Below are positions 1 through 10,732 of a stretch of DNA of 64,000 nt, piece by piece. The stretch's first letter is position 1; every line of letters begins with the position of its first letter. Source of the DNA: Auanema rhodensis (taxonomy: Eukaryota; Nematoda; Chromadorea; Rhabditida; Rhabditidae). The notes below the pieces were generated by a model. That model was given only the letters and a program-made list of their open reading frames with translations. It was not told the origin of the DNA and did not search any database. The stretch is taken from NCBI GenBank assembly GCA_964057225.1, contig OZ059896.1, positions 4,216,001-4,280,000 of the forward strand, written 5' to 3'. The position numbers were made by a program, and so were the translations under genes.

Positions 1-1406
1 ACCAATATCAATAAAAATTTGTTTTTAGACTAATATGGACATGGAGAATCTATTTTTAAAAACCGCATCTCTTTATCTTTCACGTGAAGCGAGTTACATA
101 CCAAGTGCACATCACGTGTACATTTAATTAGCATAAATTAAAGTTCACGTAAATTTCAAACTCATGGTTACCATGCACCAATATCAATAAAAATTTGTTT
201 TTAGACTAATATGGACATGGAGAATCTAATTTTGAAAACCGCATCTCTTTATCTTTCACGTGAAGCGAGTTACATACCAAGTGCACATCACGTGTACTTT
301 TAATTAGCATAAATTAAAGTTCACGTAAATTTCAAACTCATGGTTACCATGCACCAATATCAATAAAAATTTGTTTTTAGACTAATATGGACATGGGGAA
401 TCTAATTTTGAAAACCGCATCTCTTATCTTCCACGTGAAGCGAGTTACATACCAAGTGCACATCACGTGTACATTTAATTAGCATAAATTAAAGTTCACG
501 TAAATTTCAAAGTCATGGTTACCATGCACCAATATCAATAAAAATTTGTTTTTAGACTAATATGGACATGGAGAATCTAATTTTGAAAACCGCATCTCTT
601 TATCTTTCACGTGAAGCGAGTTACATACCAAGTGCACATCACGTGTACATTTAATTAGCATAAATTAAAGTTCACGTAAATTTCAAACTCATGGTTACCA
701 TGCACCAATATCAATAAAAATTTGTTTTTAGACTAATATGGACATGGAGAATCTATTTTTAAAAACCGCATCTCTTTATCTTTCACGTGAAGCGAGTTAC
801 ATACCAAGTGCACATCACGTGTACATTTAATTAGCATAAATTAAAGTTCACGTAAATTTCAAACTCATGGTTACCATGCACCAATATCAATAAAAATTTG
901 TTTTTAGACTAATATGGACATGGAGAATCTAATTTTGAAAACCGCATCTCTTTATCTTTCACGTGAAGCGAGTTACATACCAAGTGCACATCACGTGTAC
1001 TTTTAATTAGCATAAATTAAAGTTCACGTAAATTTCAAACTCATGGTTACCATGCACCAATATCAATAAAAATTTGTTTTTAGACTAATATGGACATGGG
1101 GAATCTAATTTTGGAAACCGCATCTCTTATCTTCCACGTGAAGCGAGTTACATACCAAGTGCACATCACGTGTACATTTAATTAGCATAAATTAAAGTTC
1201 ACGTAATTTTCAAAGTCATGGTTACCATGAACCAATATCAATGAATATTTGTTTTTAGACTAATATGGACATGGGGAATCTAATTTTGAAAACCGCATCT
1301 ATTTATCTTTCACGCGAAGCGAGTTACATACCAAGTGCACATCACGTGTACATTTAATTAGCATAAAGTAAAGTTCACGTAAATTTCAAACTCATGGTTA
1401 CCATGC
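1..1406 (+). repeat. Two copies of a 703-bp four-monomer unit
   Basis: The monomers starting at 1, 177, 353 and 528 and those at 704, 880, 1056 and 1231 match in order for the first three: the ATTTTTAAAAACC type, a type with TGTACTTTTAATT, then the 175-bp CTCTTATCTTCC type. The offset is 703 because of that missing base. The copies part in the third monomer's tail, where the second copy has GTAATTTTC and GAACC, leading into a TGAATAT monomer rather than a standard one. This suggests the second copy was joined to a different downstream module. Confidence 0.75.
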
Positions 1407-1484
1407 ACCAATATCAATAAAAATTTGTTTTTAGACTAATATGGACATGGAGAATCTAATTTTGAAAACCGCATCTCTTTATCT

Positions 1485-1494
1485 TTCACGTGAA
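1485..1494. other. Perfect 10-bp palindrome TTCACGTGAA (motif 1), representative copy
   Basis: A perfect palindrome with a CACGTG core at monomer positions 79-88. CACGTG is the G-box/E-box core that bHLH and bZIP proteins bind (established knowledge); any binding here is inference. Scanning the array by eye, about 53 of 363 monomers have lost the core: 28 carry CAAGTG (domains 2 and 3), 24 carry CACGCG (the CTATTTATC monomer class) and one carries TACGTG at about 2191. The core therefore survives in about 85% of monomers, but the losses are few lineages multiplied by amplification. Confidence 0.75.
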
Positions 1495-1510
1495 GCGAGT
1501 TACATACCAA

Positions 1511-1524
1511 GTGCACATCACGTG
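1511..1524 (+). other. GTGCAC next to ATCACGTG (motif 2), CDEI-like, representative copy
   Basis: The hexamer palindrome GTGCAC is followed directly by ATCACGTG at monomer positions 105-118. ATCACGTG fits RTCACRTG, the CDEI element of Saccharomyces point centromeres bound by the bHLH-zip protein Cbf1 (established knowledge). The CACGTG core is lost in only about 13 of 363 monomers by eye: CCCGTG in the monomers starting at 26925, 28157, 30621, 31853 and 45929; CAAGTG in those at 34140, 35372, 36428, 37836, 40476, 49448 and 50856; and a double change at 5806. A functional link to kinetochores is not shown by the sequence. Confidence 0.6.
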
Positions 1525-1549
1525 TACATTTAATTAGCATAAATTAAAG

Positions 1550-1556
1550 TTCACGT
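1550..1556 (+). other. TTCACGT half-motif (motif 3), representative copy
   Basis: Monomer positions 144-150 read TTCACGT followed by AAATTT, so this looks like the left part of motif 1 without its final G. The CACGT cores of motifs 1, 2 and 3 begin at monomer positions 81, 113 and 146, giving spacings of 32 and 33 bp. In the aactgc-type monomers (for example the one starting at 11261) the site is CATGT, a CpG-to-TpG change. In a few monomers it is CACTT (30445, 45753). Confidence 0.6.
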
Positions 1557-1568
1557 AAATTTCAAACT

Positions 1569-1581
1569 CATGGTTACCATG
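1569..1581. other. Hairpin-capable inverted repeat CATGG-TTA-CCATG, representative copy
   Basis: A perfect 5-bp stem with a 3-base loop ends the monomer (positions 163-175). In monomers followed by GAACC rather than GCACC the stem gains a sixth pair (TCATGG...CCATGA). The element is almost invariant across the array; one visible exception is CATCGTTACC near 48732. Short dyad symmetries are a reported feature of centromeric satellites lacking CENP-B boxes. Extrusion as a hairpin or cruciform here is inference. Confidence 0.65.
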
Positions 1582-4500
1582 CACCAATATCAATAAAAAT
1601 TTGTTCTTAGACTAATATGGACATGGGGAATCTAATTTTGAAAACCGCATCTCTTTATCTTTCACGTGAAGCGAGTTACATACCAAGTGCACATCACGTG
1701 TACATTTAATTAGCATAAATTAAAGTTCACGTAATTTTCAAAGTCATGGTTACCATGAACCAATATCAATGAATATTTGTTTTTAGACTAATATGGACAT
1801 GGGGAATCTAATTTTGAAAACCGCATCTCTTTATCTTTCACGCGAAGCGAGTTACATACCAAGTGCACATCACGTGTACATTTAATTAGCATAAAGTAAA
1901 GTTCACGTAAATTTCAAACTCATGGTTACCATGCACCAATATCAATAAAAATTTGTTTTTAGACTAATATGGACATGGGGAATCTAATTTTGAAAAACGC
2001 ATCTCTTTATCTTTCACGTGAAGCGAGTTACATACCAAGTGCACATCACGTGTACATTTAATTAGCATAAATTAAAGTTCATGTAAATTTCAAAGTCATG
2101 GTTACCATGCACCAATATCAATAAAATTTTGTTTTTAGACTAATATGGACATGGGGAATCTAATTTTGAAAACCGCATCTCTTTATCTTTTACGTGAAGC
2201 GAGTTACAAACCAAGTGCACATCACGTGTACATTTAATTAGCATAAATTAAAGTTCACGTAAATTTCAAACTCATGGTTACCATGCACCAATATCAATAA
2301 AAATTTGTTTTTAGACTAATATGGACATGGAGAATCTAATTTTGAAAACCGCATCTCTTTATCTTTCACGTGAAGCGAGTTACATACCAAGTGCACATCA
2401 CGTGTACATTTAATTAGCATAAATTAAAGTTCACGTAAATTTCAAAGTCATGGTTACCATGCACCAATATCAATAAAATTTTGTTTTTAGACTAATATGG
2501 ACATGGGGAATCTAATTTTGAAAACCGCATCTCTTTATCTTTCACGTGAAGCGAGTTACATACCAAGTGCACATCACGTGAACATTTAATTAGCATAAAT
2601 TAAAGTTCACGTAAATTTCAAACTCATGGTTACCATGCACCAATATCAATAAAAATTTGTTTTTAGACTAATATGGACATGGAGAATCTAATTTTAAAAA
2701 CCGCATCTCTTTATCTTTCACGTGAAGCGAGTTACATACCAAGTGCACATCACGTGTACATTTAATTAGCATAAATTAAAGTTCACGTAAATTTCAAAGT
2801 CATGGTTACCATGCACCAATATCAATAAAATTTTGTTTTTAGACTAATATGGACATGGGGAATCTGATTTTGAAAACCGCATCTCTTTATCTTTCACGTG
2901 AAGCGAGTTACATACCAAGTGCACATCACGTGTACATTTAATTAGCATAAATTAAAGTTCACGTAAATTTCAAACTCATGGTTACCATGCACCAATATCA
3001 ATAAAAATTTGTTTTTAGACTAATATGGACATGGAGAATCTAATTTTGAAAACCGCATCTCTTTATCTTTCACGTGAAGCGAGTTACAAACCAAGTGCAC
3101 ATCACGTGTACATTTAATTAGCATAAATTAAAGTTCACGTAAATTTCAAACTCATGGTTACCATGCACCAATATCAATAAAAATTTGTTTTTAGACTAAT
3201 ATGGACATGGAGAATCTAATTTTGAAAACCGCATCTCTTTATCTTTCACGTGAAGCGAGTTACATACCAAGTGCACATCACGTGTACATTTAATTAGCAT
3301 AAATTAAAGTTCACGTAAATTTCAAAGTCATGGTTACCATGCACCAATATCAATAAAATTTTGTTTTTAGACTAATATGGACATGGGGAATCTAATTTTG
3401 AAAACCGCATCTCTTTATCTTTCACGTGAAGCGAGTTACATACCAAGTGCACATCACGTGTACATTTAATTAGCATAAATTAAAGTTCACGTAAATTTCA
3501 AACTCATGGTTACCATGCACCAATATCAATAAAAATTTGTTTTTAGACTAATATGGACATGGAGAATCTAATTTTAAAAACCGCATCTCTTTAGCTTTCA
3601 CGTGAAGCGAGTTACATACCAAGTGCACATCACGTGTACATTTAATTAGCATAAATTAAAGTTCACGTAAATTTCAAAGTCATGGTTACCATGCACCAAT
3701 ATCAATAAAATTTTGTTTTTAGACTAATATGGACATGGGGAATCTAATTTTGAAAACCGCATCTCTTTATCTTTCACGTGAAGCGAGTTACATACCAAGT
3801 GCACATCACGTGTACATTTAATTAGCATAAATTAAAGTTCACGTAAATTTCAAAGTCATGGTTACCATGCACCAATATCAATAAAATTTTGTTTTTAGAC
3901 TAATATGGACATGGAGAATCCATTTTTAAAAACCGCATCTCTTATCTTCCACGTGAAGCGAGTTACATACCAAGTGCACATCACGTGTACATTTAATTAG
4001 CATAAATTAAAGTTCACGTAATTTTCAAAGTCATGGTTACCATGAACCAATATCAATGAATATTTGTTTTTAGACTAATATGGACATGGGGAATCTAATT
4101 TTGAAAACCGCATCTATTTATCTTTCACGCGAAGCGAGTTACATACCAAGTGCACATCACGTGTACATTTAATTAGCATAAAGTAAAGTTCACGTAAATT
4201 TCAAACTCATGGTTACCATGCACCAATATCAATAAAAATTTGTTTTTAGACTAATATGGACATGGGGAATCTAATTTTGAAAAACGCATCTCTTTATCTT
4301 TCACGTGAAGCGAGTTACATACCAAGTGCACATCACGTGTACATTTAATTAGCATAAATTAAAGTTCACGTAAATTTCAAAGTCATGGTTACCATGCACC
4401 AATATCAATAAAATTTTGTTTTTAGACTAATATGGTCATGGGGAATCTAATTTTGAAAACCGCATCTCTTTATCTTTCACGTGAAGCGAGTTACATACCA

Positions 4501-6684
4501 AGTGCACATCACGTGTACATTTAATTAGCATAAATTAAAGTTCACGTAAATTTCAAACTCATGGTTACCATGCACCAATATCAATAAAATTTTGTTTTTA
4601 GACTAATATGGACATGGGGAATCTAATTTTGAAAACCGCATCTCTTTATCTTTCACGTGAAGCGAGTCACATACCAAGTGCACATCACGTGTACATTTAA
4701 TTAGCATAAATTAAAGTTCACGTAAATTTCAAAGTCATGGTTACCATGCACCAATATCAATAAAAATTTGTTTTTAGACTAATATGGACATGGAGAATCC
4801 ATTTTTAAAAACCGCATCTCTTTATCTTCCACGTGAAGCGAGTTACATACCAAGTGCACATCACGTGTACATTTAATTAGCATAAATTAAAGTTCACGTA
4901 AATTTCAAACTCATGGTTACCATGCACCAATATCAATAAAAATTTGTTTTCAAACTAATATGGACATGGGGATTCTAATTTTGAAAACCGCATCTCTTTA
5001 TCTTTCACGTGAAGCGAGTTACATACCAAGTGCACATCACGTGTACATTTAATTAGCATAAATTAAAGTTCACGTAAAATTCAAAGTCATGGTTACCATG
5101 CACCAATATCAATAAAATTTTGTTTTTAGACTAATATGGACATGGGGAATCTAATTTTGAAAACCGCATCTTTTTATCTTTCACGTGAAGCGAGTTACAT
5201 ACCAAGTGCACATCACGTGTACATTTAATTAGCATAAATTAAAGTTCACGTAAATTTCAAAGTCATGGTTACCATGCACCAATATCAATAAAATTTTGTT
5301 TTTAGACTAATATGGACATGGGGAATCTAATTTTGAAAACCGCATCTCTTTATCTTTCACGTGAAGCGAGTTACATACCAAGTGCACATCACGTGTACAT
5401 TTAATTAGCATAAATTAAAGTTCACGTAAATTTCAAACTCATGGTTACCATGCACCAATATCAATAAAAATTTGTTTTTAGACTAATATGGACATGGAGA
5501 ATCTAATTTTAAAAACCGCATCTCTTTATCTTTCACGTGAAGCGAGTTACATACCAAGTGCACATCACGTGTACATTTAATTAGCATAAATTAAAGTTCA
5601 CGTAAATTTCAAACTCATGGTTACCATGCACCAATATCAATAAAAATTTGTTTTTAGACTAATATGGACATGGAGAATCTATTTTTAAAAACCGCATCTC
5701 TTTATCTTTCACGTGAAGCGAGTTACATACCAAGTGCACATCACGTGTACATTTAATTAGCATAAATTAAAGTTCACGTAAATTTCAAACTCATGGTTAC
5801 CATGCACCAATATCAATAAAAATTTGTTTTTAGACTAATATGGACATGGGGAATCTAATTTTGAAAACCGCATCTCTTATCTTCCACGTGAAGCGAGTTA
5901 CATACCAAGTGCACATTACGTTTACATTTAATTAGCATAAATTAAAGTTCACGTAATTTTCAAAGTCATGGTTACCATGAACCAATATCAATGAATATTT
6001 GTTTTTAGACTAATATGGACATGGGGAATCTAATTGTGAAAACCGCATCTCTTTATCTTTCACGTGAAGCGAGTTACATACCAAGTGCACATCACGTGTA
6101 CATTTAATTAACATAAATTAAAGTTCACGTAAATTTCAAACTCATGGTTACCATGCACCAATATCAATAAAATTTTGTTTTTAGACTAATATGGACATGG
6201 GGAATCTAATTTTGAAAACCGCATCTCTTTATCTTTCACGTGAAGCGAGTTACATACCAAGTGCACATCACGTGTACATTTAATTAGCATAAATTAAAGT
6301 TCACGTAAATTTCAAAGTCATGGTTACCATGCACCAATATCAATTAAAATTTGTTTTTAGACTAATATGGACATGGAGAATCCATTTTTAAAAACCGCAT
6401 CTCTTTATCTTCCACGTGAAGCGAGTTACATACCAAGTGCACATCACGTGTACATTTAATTAGCATAAATTAAAGTTCACGTAAATTTCAAACTCATGGT
6501 TACCATGCACCAATATCAATAAAAATTTGTTTTCAAACTAATATGGACATGGGGATTATAATTTTGAAAACCGCATCTCTTTATCTTTCACGTGAAGCGA
6601 GTTACATACCAAGTGCACATCACGTGTACATTTAATTAGCATAAATTAAAGTTCACGTAAATTTCAAAGTCATGGTTACCATGA

Positions 6685-8444
6685 ACCAATATCAATAAAA
6701 ATTTGTTTTTAGACTAATATGGACATGGGGAATCTAATTTTGAAAACCGCATCTCTTTATCTTTCAAGTGAAGCGAGTTACATACCAAGTGCACATCACG
6801 TGTACATTTAATTAGCATAAATTAAAGTTCACGTAAATTTCAAATTCATGGTTACCATGAACCAATATCAATAAAAATTTGTTTTCAAACTAATATGGAC
6901 ATGGGGATTCTAATTTTGAAAACCGCATCTCTTTATCTTTCACGTGAAGCGACTTACATACCTAGTGCACATCACGTGTACATTTAATTAGCATAAATTA
7001 AAGTTCACGTAAATTTCAAAGTCATGGTTACCATGAACCAATATCAATAAAAATTTGTTTTTAGACTAATTTGGACATGGGGAATCTAATTTTGAAAACC
7101 GCATCTCTTTATCTTTCAAGTGAAGCGAGTTACATACCAAGTGCACATCACGTGTACATTTAATTAGCATAAATTAAAGTTCACGTAAATTTCAAAGTCA
7201 TGGTTACCATGAACCAATATCAATAAAAATTTGTTTTTAAACTAATATGGACATGGGGAATCTAATTTTGAAAACCGCATCTCTTTATCTTTCACGTGAA
7301 GCGAGTTACATACCTAGTGCACATCACGTGTACATTTAATTAGCATAAATTAAAGTTCACGTAAATTTCAAAGTCATGGTTACCATGAACCAATATCAAT
7401 AAAAATTTGTTTTTAGACTAATTCGGACATGGGGAATCTAATTTTGAAAACCGCATCTCTTTATCTTTCAAGTGAAGCGAGTTACATACCAAGTGCACAT
7501 CACGTGTACATTTAATTAGCATAAATTAAAGTTCACGTAAATTTCAAAGTCATGGTTACCATGAACCAATATCAATAAAAATTTGTTTTTAAACTAATAT
7601 GGACATGGGGAATCTAATTTTGAAAACCGCATCTCTTCATCTTTCACGTGAAGCGAGTTACATACCTAGTGCACATCACGTGTACATTTAATTAGCATAA
7701 ATTAAAGTTCACGTAAATTTCAAAGTCATGGTTACCATGAACCAATATCAATAAAAATTTGTTTTTAAACTAATATGGACATGGGGAATCTAATTTTTAA
7801 AACCGCATTTCTTTATCTTTCAAGTGAAGCGAGTTACATACCAAGTGCACATCACGTGTACATTTAATTAGCATAAATTAAAGTTCACGTAAATTTCAAA
7901 GTCATGGTTACCATGAACCAATATCAATAAAAATTTGTTTTCAAACTAATATGGACATGGGGATTCTAATTTTGAAAACCGCATCTCTTTATCTTTCACG
8001 TGAAGCGAGTTACATACCTAGTGCACATCACGTGTACATTTAATTAGCATAAATTAAAGTTCACGTAAATTTCAAAGTCATGGTTACCATGAACCAATAT
8101 CAATAAAAATTTGTTTTTAAACTAATATGGACATGGGGAATCTAATTTTTAAAACCGCATTTCTTTATCTTTCAAGTGAAGCGAGTTACATACCAAGTGC
8201 ACATCACGTGTACATTTAATTAGCATAAATTAAAGTTCACGTAAATTTCAAAGTCATGGTTACCATGAACCAATATCAATAAAAATTTGTTTTTAAACTA
8301 ATATGGACATGGGGAATCTAATTTTGAAAACCGCATCTCTTCATCTTTCACGTGAAGCGAGTTACATACCTAGTGCACATCACGTGTACATTTAATTAGC
8401 ATAAATTAAAGTTCACGTAAATTTCAAAGTCATGGTTACCATGA
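6685..8444 (+). repeat. Domain 2: dimeric higher-order repeat, 352-bp period, 5 dimers
   Basis: Ten successive monomers alternate without exception. Odd ones (6685, 7037, 7389, 7741, 8093) have TTCAAGTGAAG and CATACCAAGTGC. Even ones (6861, 7213, 7565, 7917, 8269) have TTCACGTGAAG and CATACCTAGTGC. All joints are GAACC, and all but one have AAAGTCATGG. The alternation therefore places an intact CACGTG motif 1 in every second monomer. The members are not clean copies of one dimer: several carry private changes (AATTCGG, CTTCATC, TTTTCAAAC, GATTC), so this looks older than the domain 3 blocks. Confidence 0.85.
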
Positions 8445-8972
8445 ACCAATATCAATAAAAATTTGTTTTTAGACTAATAGGGACATGGGGAATCTAATTT
8501 TGAAAACCGCATCTCTTTATCTTTCACGTGAAGCGAGTTACATATAAAGTGCACATCACGTGTACATTTAATTAGCATAAATTAAAGTTCACGTAAATTT
8601 CAAAGTCATGGTTACCATGCACCAATATTAATAAAAATTTGTTTTTAGACTAATATGGACATGGGGAATCTAATTTTGAAAACCGCATCTCTTTATCTTT
8701 CACGTGAAGCGAGTTACATACCAAGTGCACATCACGTGTACATTTAATTAGCATAAATTAAAGTTCACGTAAATTTCAAAGTCATGGTTACCATGCACCA
8801 ATATCGATAAAAATTTGTTTTTAGACTAATATGGACATGGGGAATCTAATTTTGAAAACCGCATCTCTTTATCTTTCACGTGAAGCGAGTTACATACCAA
8901 GTGCACATCACGTGTACATTTAATTAGCATAAATTAAAGTTCATGTAAATTTCAAAGTCATGGTTACCATGC

Positions 8973-10732
8973 ACCAATATCAATAAAAGTTTGTTTTTAG
9001 ACTAATATGGACATGGGGAATCTAATTTTGAGAACCGCATCTCTTTATCTTTCACGTGAAGCGAGTTACATATAAAGTGCACATCACGTGTACATTTAAT
9101 TAGCATAAATTAAAGTTCACGTAAGTTTCAAAGTCATGGTTACCATGAACCAATATCAATAAAAATTTGTTTTTAGACTAATATGGACATGGGGAATCTA
9201 ATTTTGAAAACCGCATCTCTTTATCTTTCACGTGAAGCGAGTTACATACCAAGTGCACATCACGTGTACATTTAATTAGCATAAATTAAAGTTCACGTAA
9301 ATTTCAAAGTCATGGTTACCATGAACCAATATCAATAAAAATTTGTTTTTAAACTAATATGGACATGGGGAATCTAATTTTTAAAACCGCATTTCTTTAT
9401 CTTTCAAGTGAAGCGAGTTACATACCAAGTGCACATCACGTGTACATTTAATTAGCATAAATTAAAGTTCACGTAAATTTCAAAGTCATGGTTACCATGA
9501 ACCAATATCAATAAAAATTTGTTTTCAAACTAATATGGACATGGGGATTCTAATTTTGAAAACCGCATCTCTTTATCTTTCACGTGAAGCGAGTTACATA
9601 CCTAGTGCACATCACGTGTACATTTAATTAGCATAAATTAAAGTTCACGTAAATTTCAAAGTCATGGTTACCATGAACCAATATCAATAAAAATTTGTTT
9701 TTAGACTAATTTGGACATGGGGAATCTAATTTTGAAAACCGCATCTCTTTATCTTTCAAGTGAAGCGAGTTACATACCAAGTGCACATCACGTGTACATT
9801 TAATTAGCATAAATTAAAGTTCACGTAAATTTCAAAGTCATGGTTACCATGAACCAATATCAATAAAAGTTTGTTTTTAGACTAATATGGACATGGGGAA
9901 TCTAATTTTGAGAACCGCATCTCTTTATCTTTCACGTGAAGCGAGTTACATATAAAGTGCACATCACGTGTACATTTAATTAGCATAAATTAAAGTTCAC
10001 GTAAGTTTCAAAGTCATGGTTACCATGAACCAATATCAATAAAAATTTGTTTTTAGACTAATATGGACATGGGGAATCTAATTTTGAAAACCGCATCTCT
10101 TTATCTTTCACGTGAAGCGAGTTACATACCAAGTGCACATCACGTGTACATTTAATTAGCATAAATTAAAGTTCACGTAAATTTCAAAGTCATGGTTACC
10201 ATGAACCAATATCAATAAAAATTTGTTTTTAAACTAATATGGACATGGGGAATCTAATTTTTAAAACCGCATTTCTTTATCTTTCAAGTGAAGCGAGTTA
10301 CATACCAAGTGCACATCACGTGTACATTTAATTAGCATAAATTAAAGTTCACGTAAATTTCAAAGTCATGGTTACCATGAACCAATATCAATAAAAATTT
10401 GTTTTCAAACTAATATGGACATGGGGATTCTAATTTTGAAAACCGCATCTCTTTATCTTTCACGTGAAGCGAGTTACATACCTAGTGCACATCACGTGTA
10501 CATTTAATTAGCATAAATTAAAGTTCACGTAAATTTCAAAGTCATGGTTACCATGAACCAATATCAATAAAAATTTGTTTTTAGACTAATTTGGACATGG
10601 GGAATCTAATTTTGAAAACCGCATCTCTTTATCTTTCAAGTGAAGCGAGTTACATACCAAGTGCACATCACGTGTACATTTAATTAGCATAAATTAAAGT
10701 TCACGTAAATTTCAAAGTCATGGTTACCATGA
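8973..10732 (+). repeat. Two tandem copies of an 880-bp five-monomer unit (Q-P-T-R-S)
   Basis: The monomers at 8973, 9149, 9325, 9501 and 9677 and those at 9853, 10029, 10205, 10381 and 10557 run Q-P-T-R-S twice with no difference I could see in the marker positions. The same five-monomer order appears again at 12141-13020. There it is preceded, as at 8797, by a monomer with ATCGATAAAA and TTCATGTAAATTTC, so the six-monomer run 8797-9852 and 11965-13020 match at an offset of 3,168 bp. Confidence 0.8.

Larger units (their letters stand above)
1407..1582 (+). repeat. Representative full-length 176-bp monomer
   Basis: This monomer is close to the commonest form and serves as a coordinate standard. 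In order it holds: a CCAAT pentamer (monomer positions 2-6), an A5T3 tract followed by T5 (13-26), the segment with GACTAATATGGACATGG (28-44), an AT-rich stretch, ACCGCATC (62-69), the palindrome TTCACGTGAA (79-88), GTGCAC (105-110), ATCACGTG (111-118), TTTAATTA (123-130), TTCACGT (144-150), AAATTT (151-156), and the inverted repeat CATGG-TTA-CCATG (163-175). Main variable positions elsewhere in the array are 17 (A/T or G), 45 (A/G), 53-62 (TTTTGAAAA or TTTTTAAAA types), 71-83, 100-104, 136-152, 161 (C/G) and 176 (C/A). Confidence 0.9.
1..6684 (+). repeat. Domain 1: mosaic satellite subarray, 38 monomers
   Basis: Monomers here mostly join through GCACC and mix several classes: GAGAATCTATTTTTAAAAACC, GAGAATCTAATTTTGAAAACC, GGGGAATC and AAAACGC types. 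Local higher-order structure is visible. 1-703 and 704-1406 share a four-monomer unit of 703 bp. 2287-3166 and 3167-3870 share an 880-bp unit. Four 175-bp monomers (starts 353, 1056, 3871, 5806) carry CTCTTATC instead of CTCTTTATC. The section 4046-5453 has a near copy at 53847-55254, almost 50 kb away. No gene or other element is present. Confidence 0.85.

Noticed and set aside
1407-1582. Homology to the Arabidopsis 178-bp centromere satellite
   Set aside because: From memory, two short stretches look alike (AGACTAATATGGAC and AAACCGCA), but their order and spacing within the unit differ and the rest does not match. This is too weak to claim without an alignment.
1407-1582. Gene-like signals in the monomer: CCAAT box, AATAAA poly(A) signal, T-tract plus TAG resembling a 3' splice site
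   Set aside because: These are short motifs expected in 68% AT sequence, repeated in each monomer, with no coding sequence around them.
6861-7036. Insertion of a foreign element at the variant-rich start of domain 2
   Set aside because: Monomer spacing stays exactly 176 bp and all changes are substitutions, so these are variant monomers, not an insertion.
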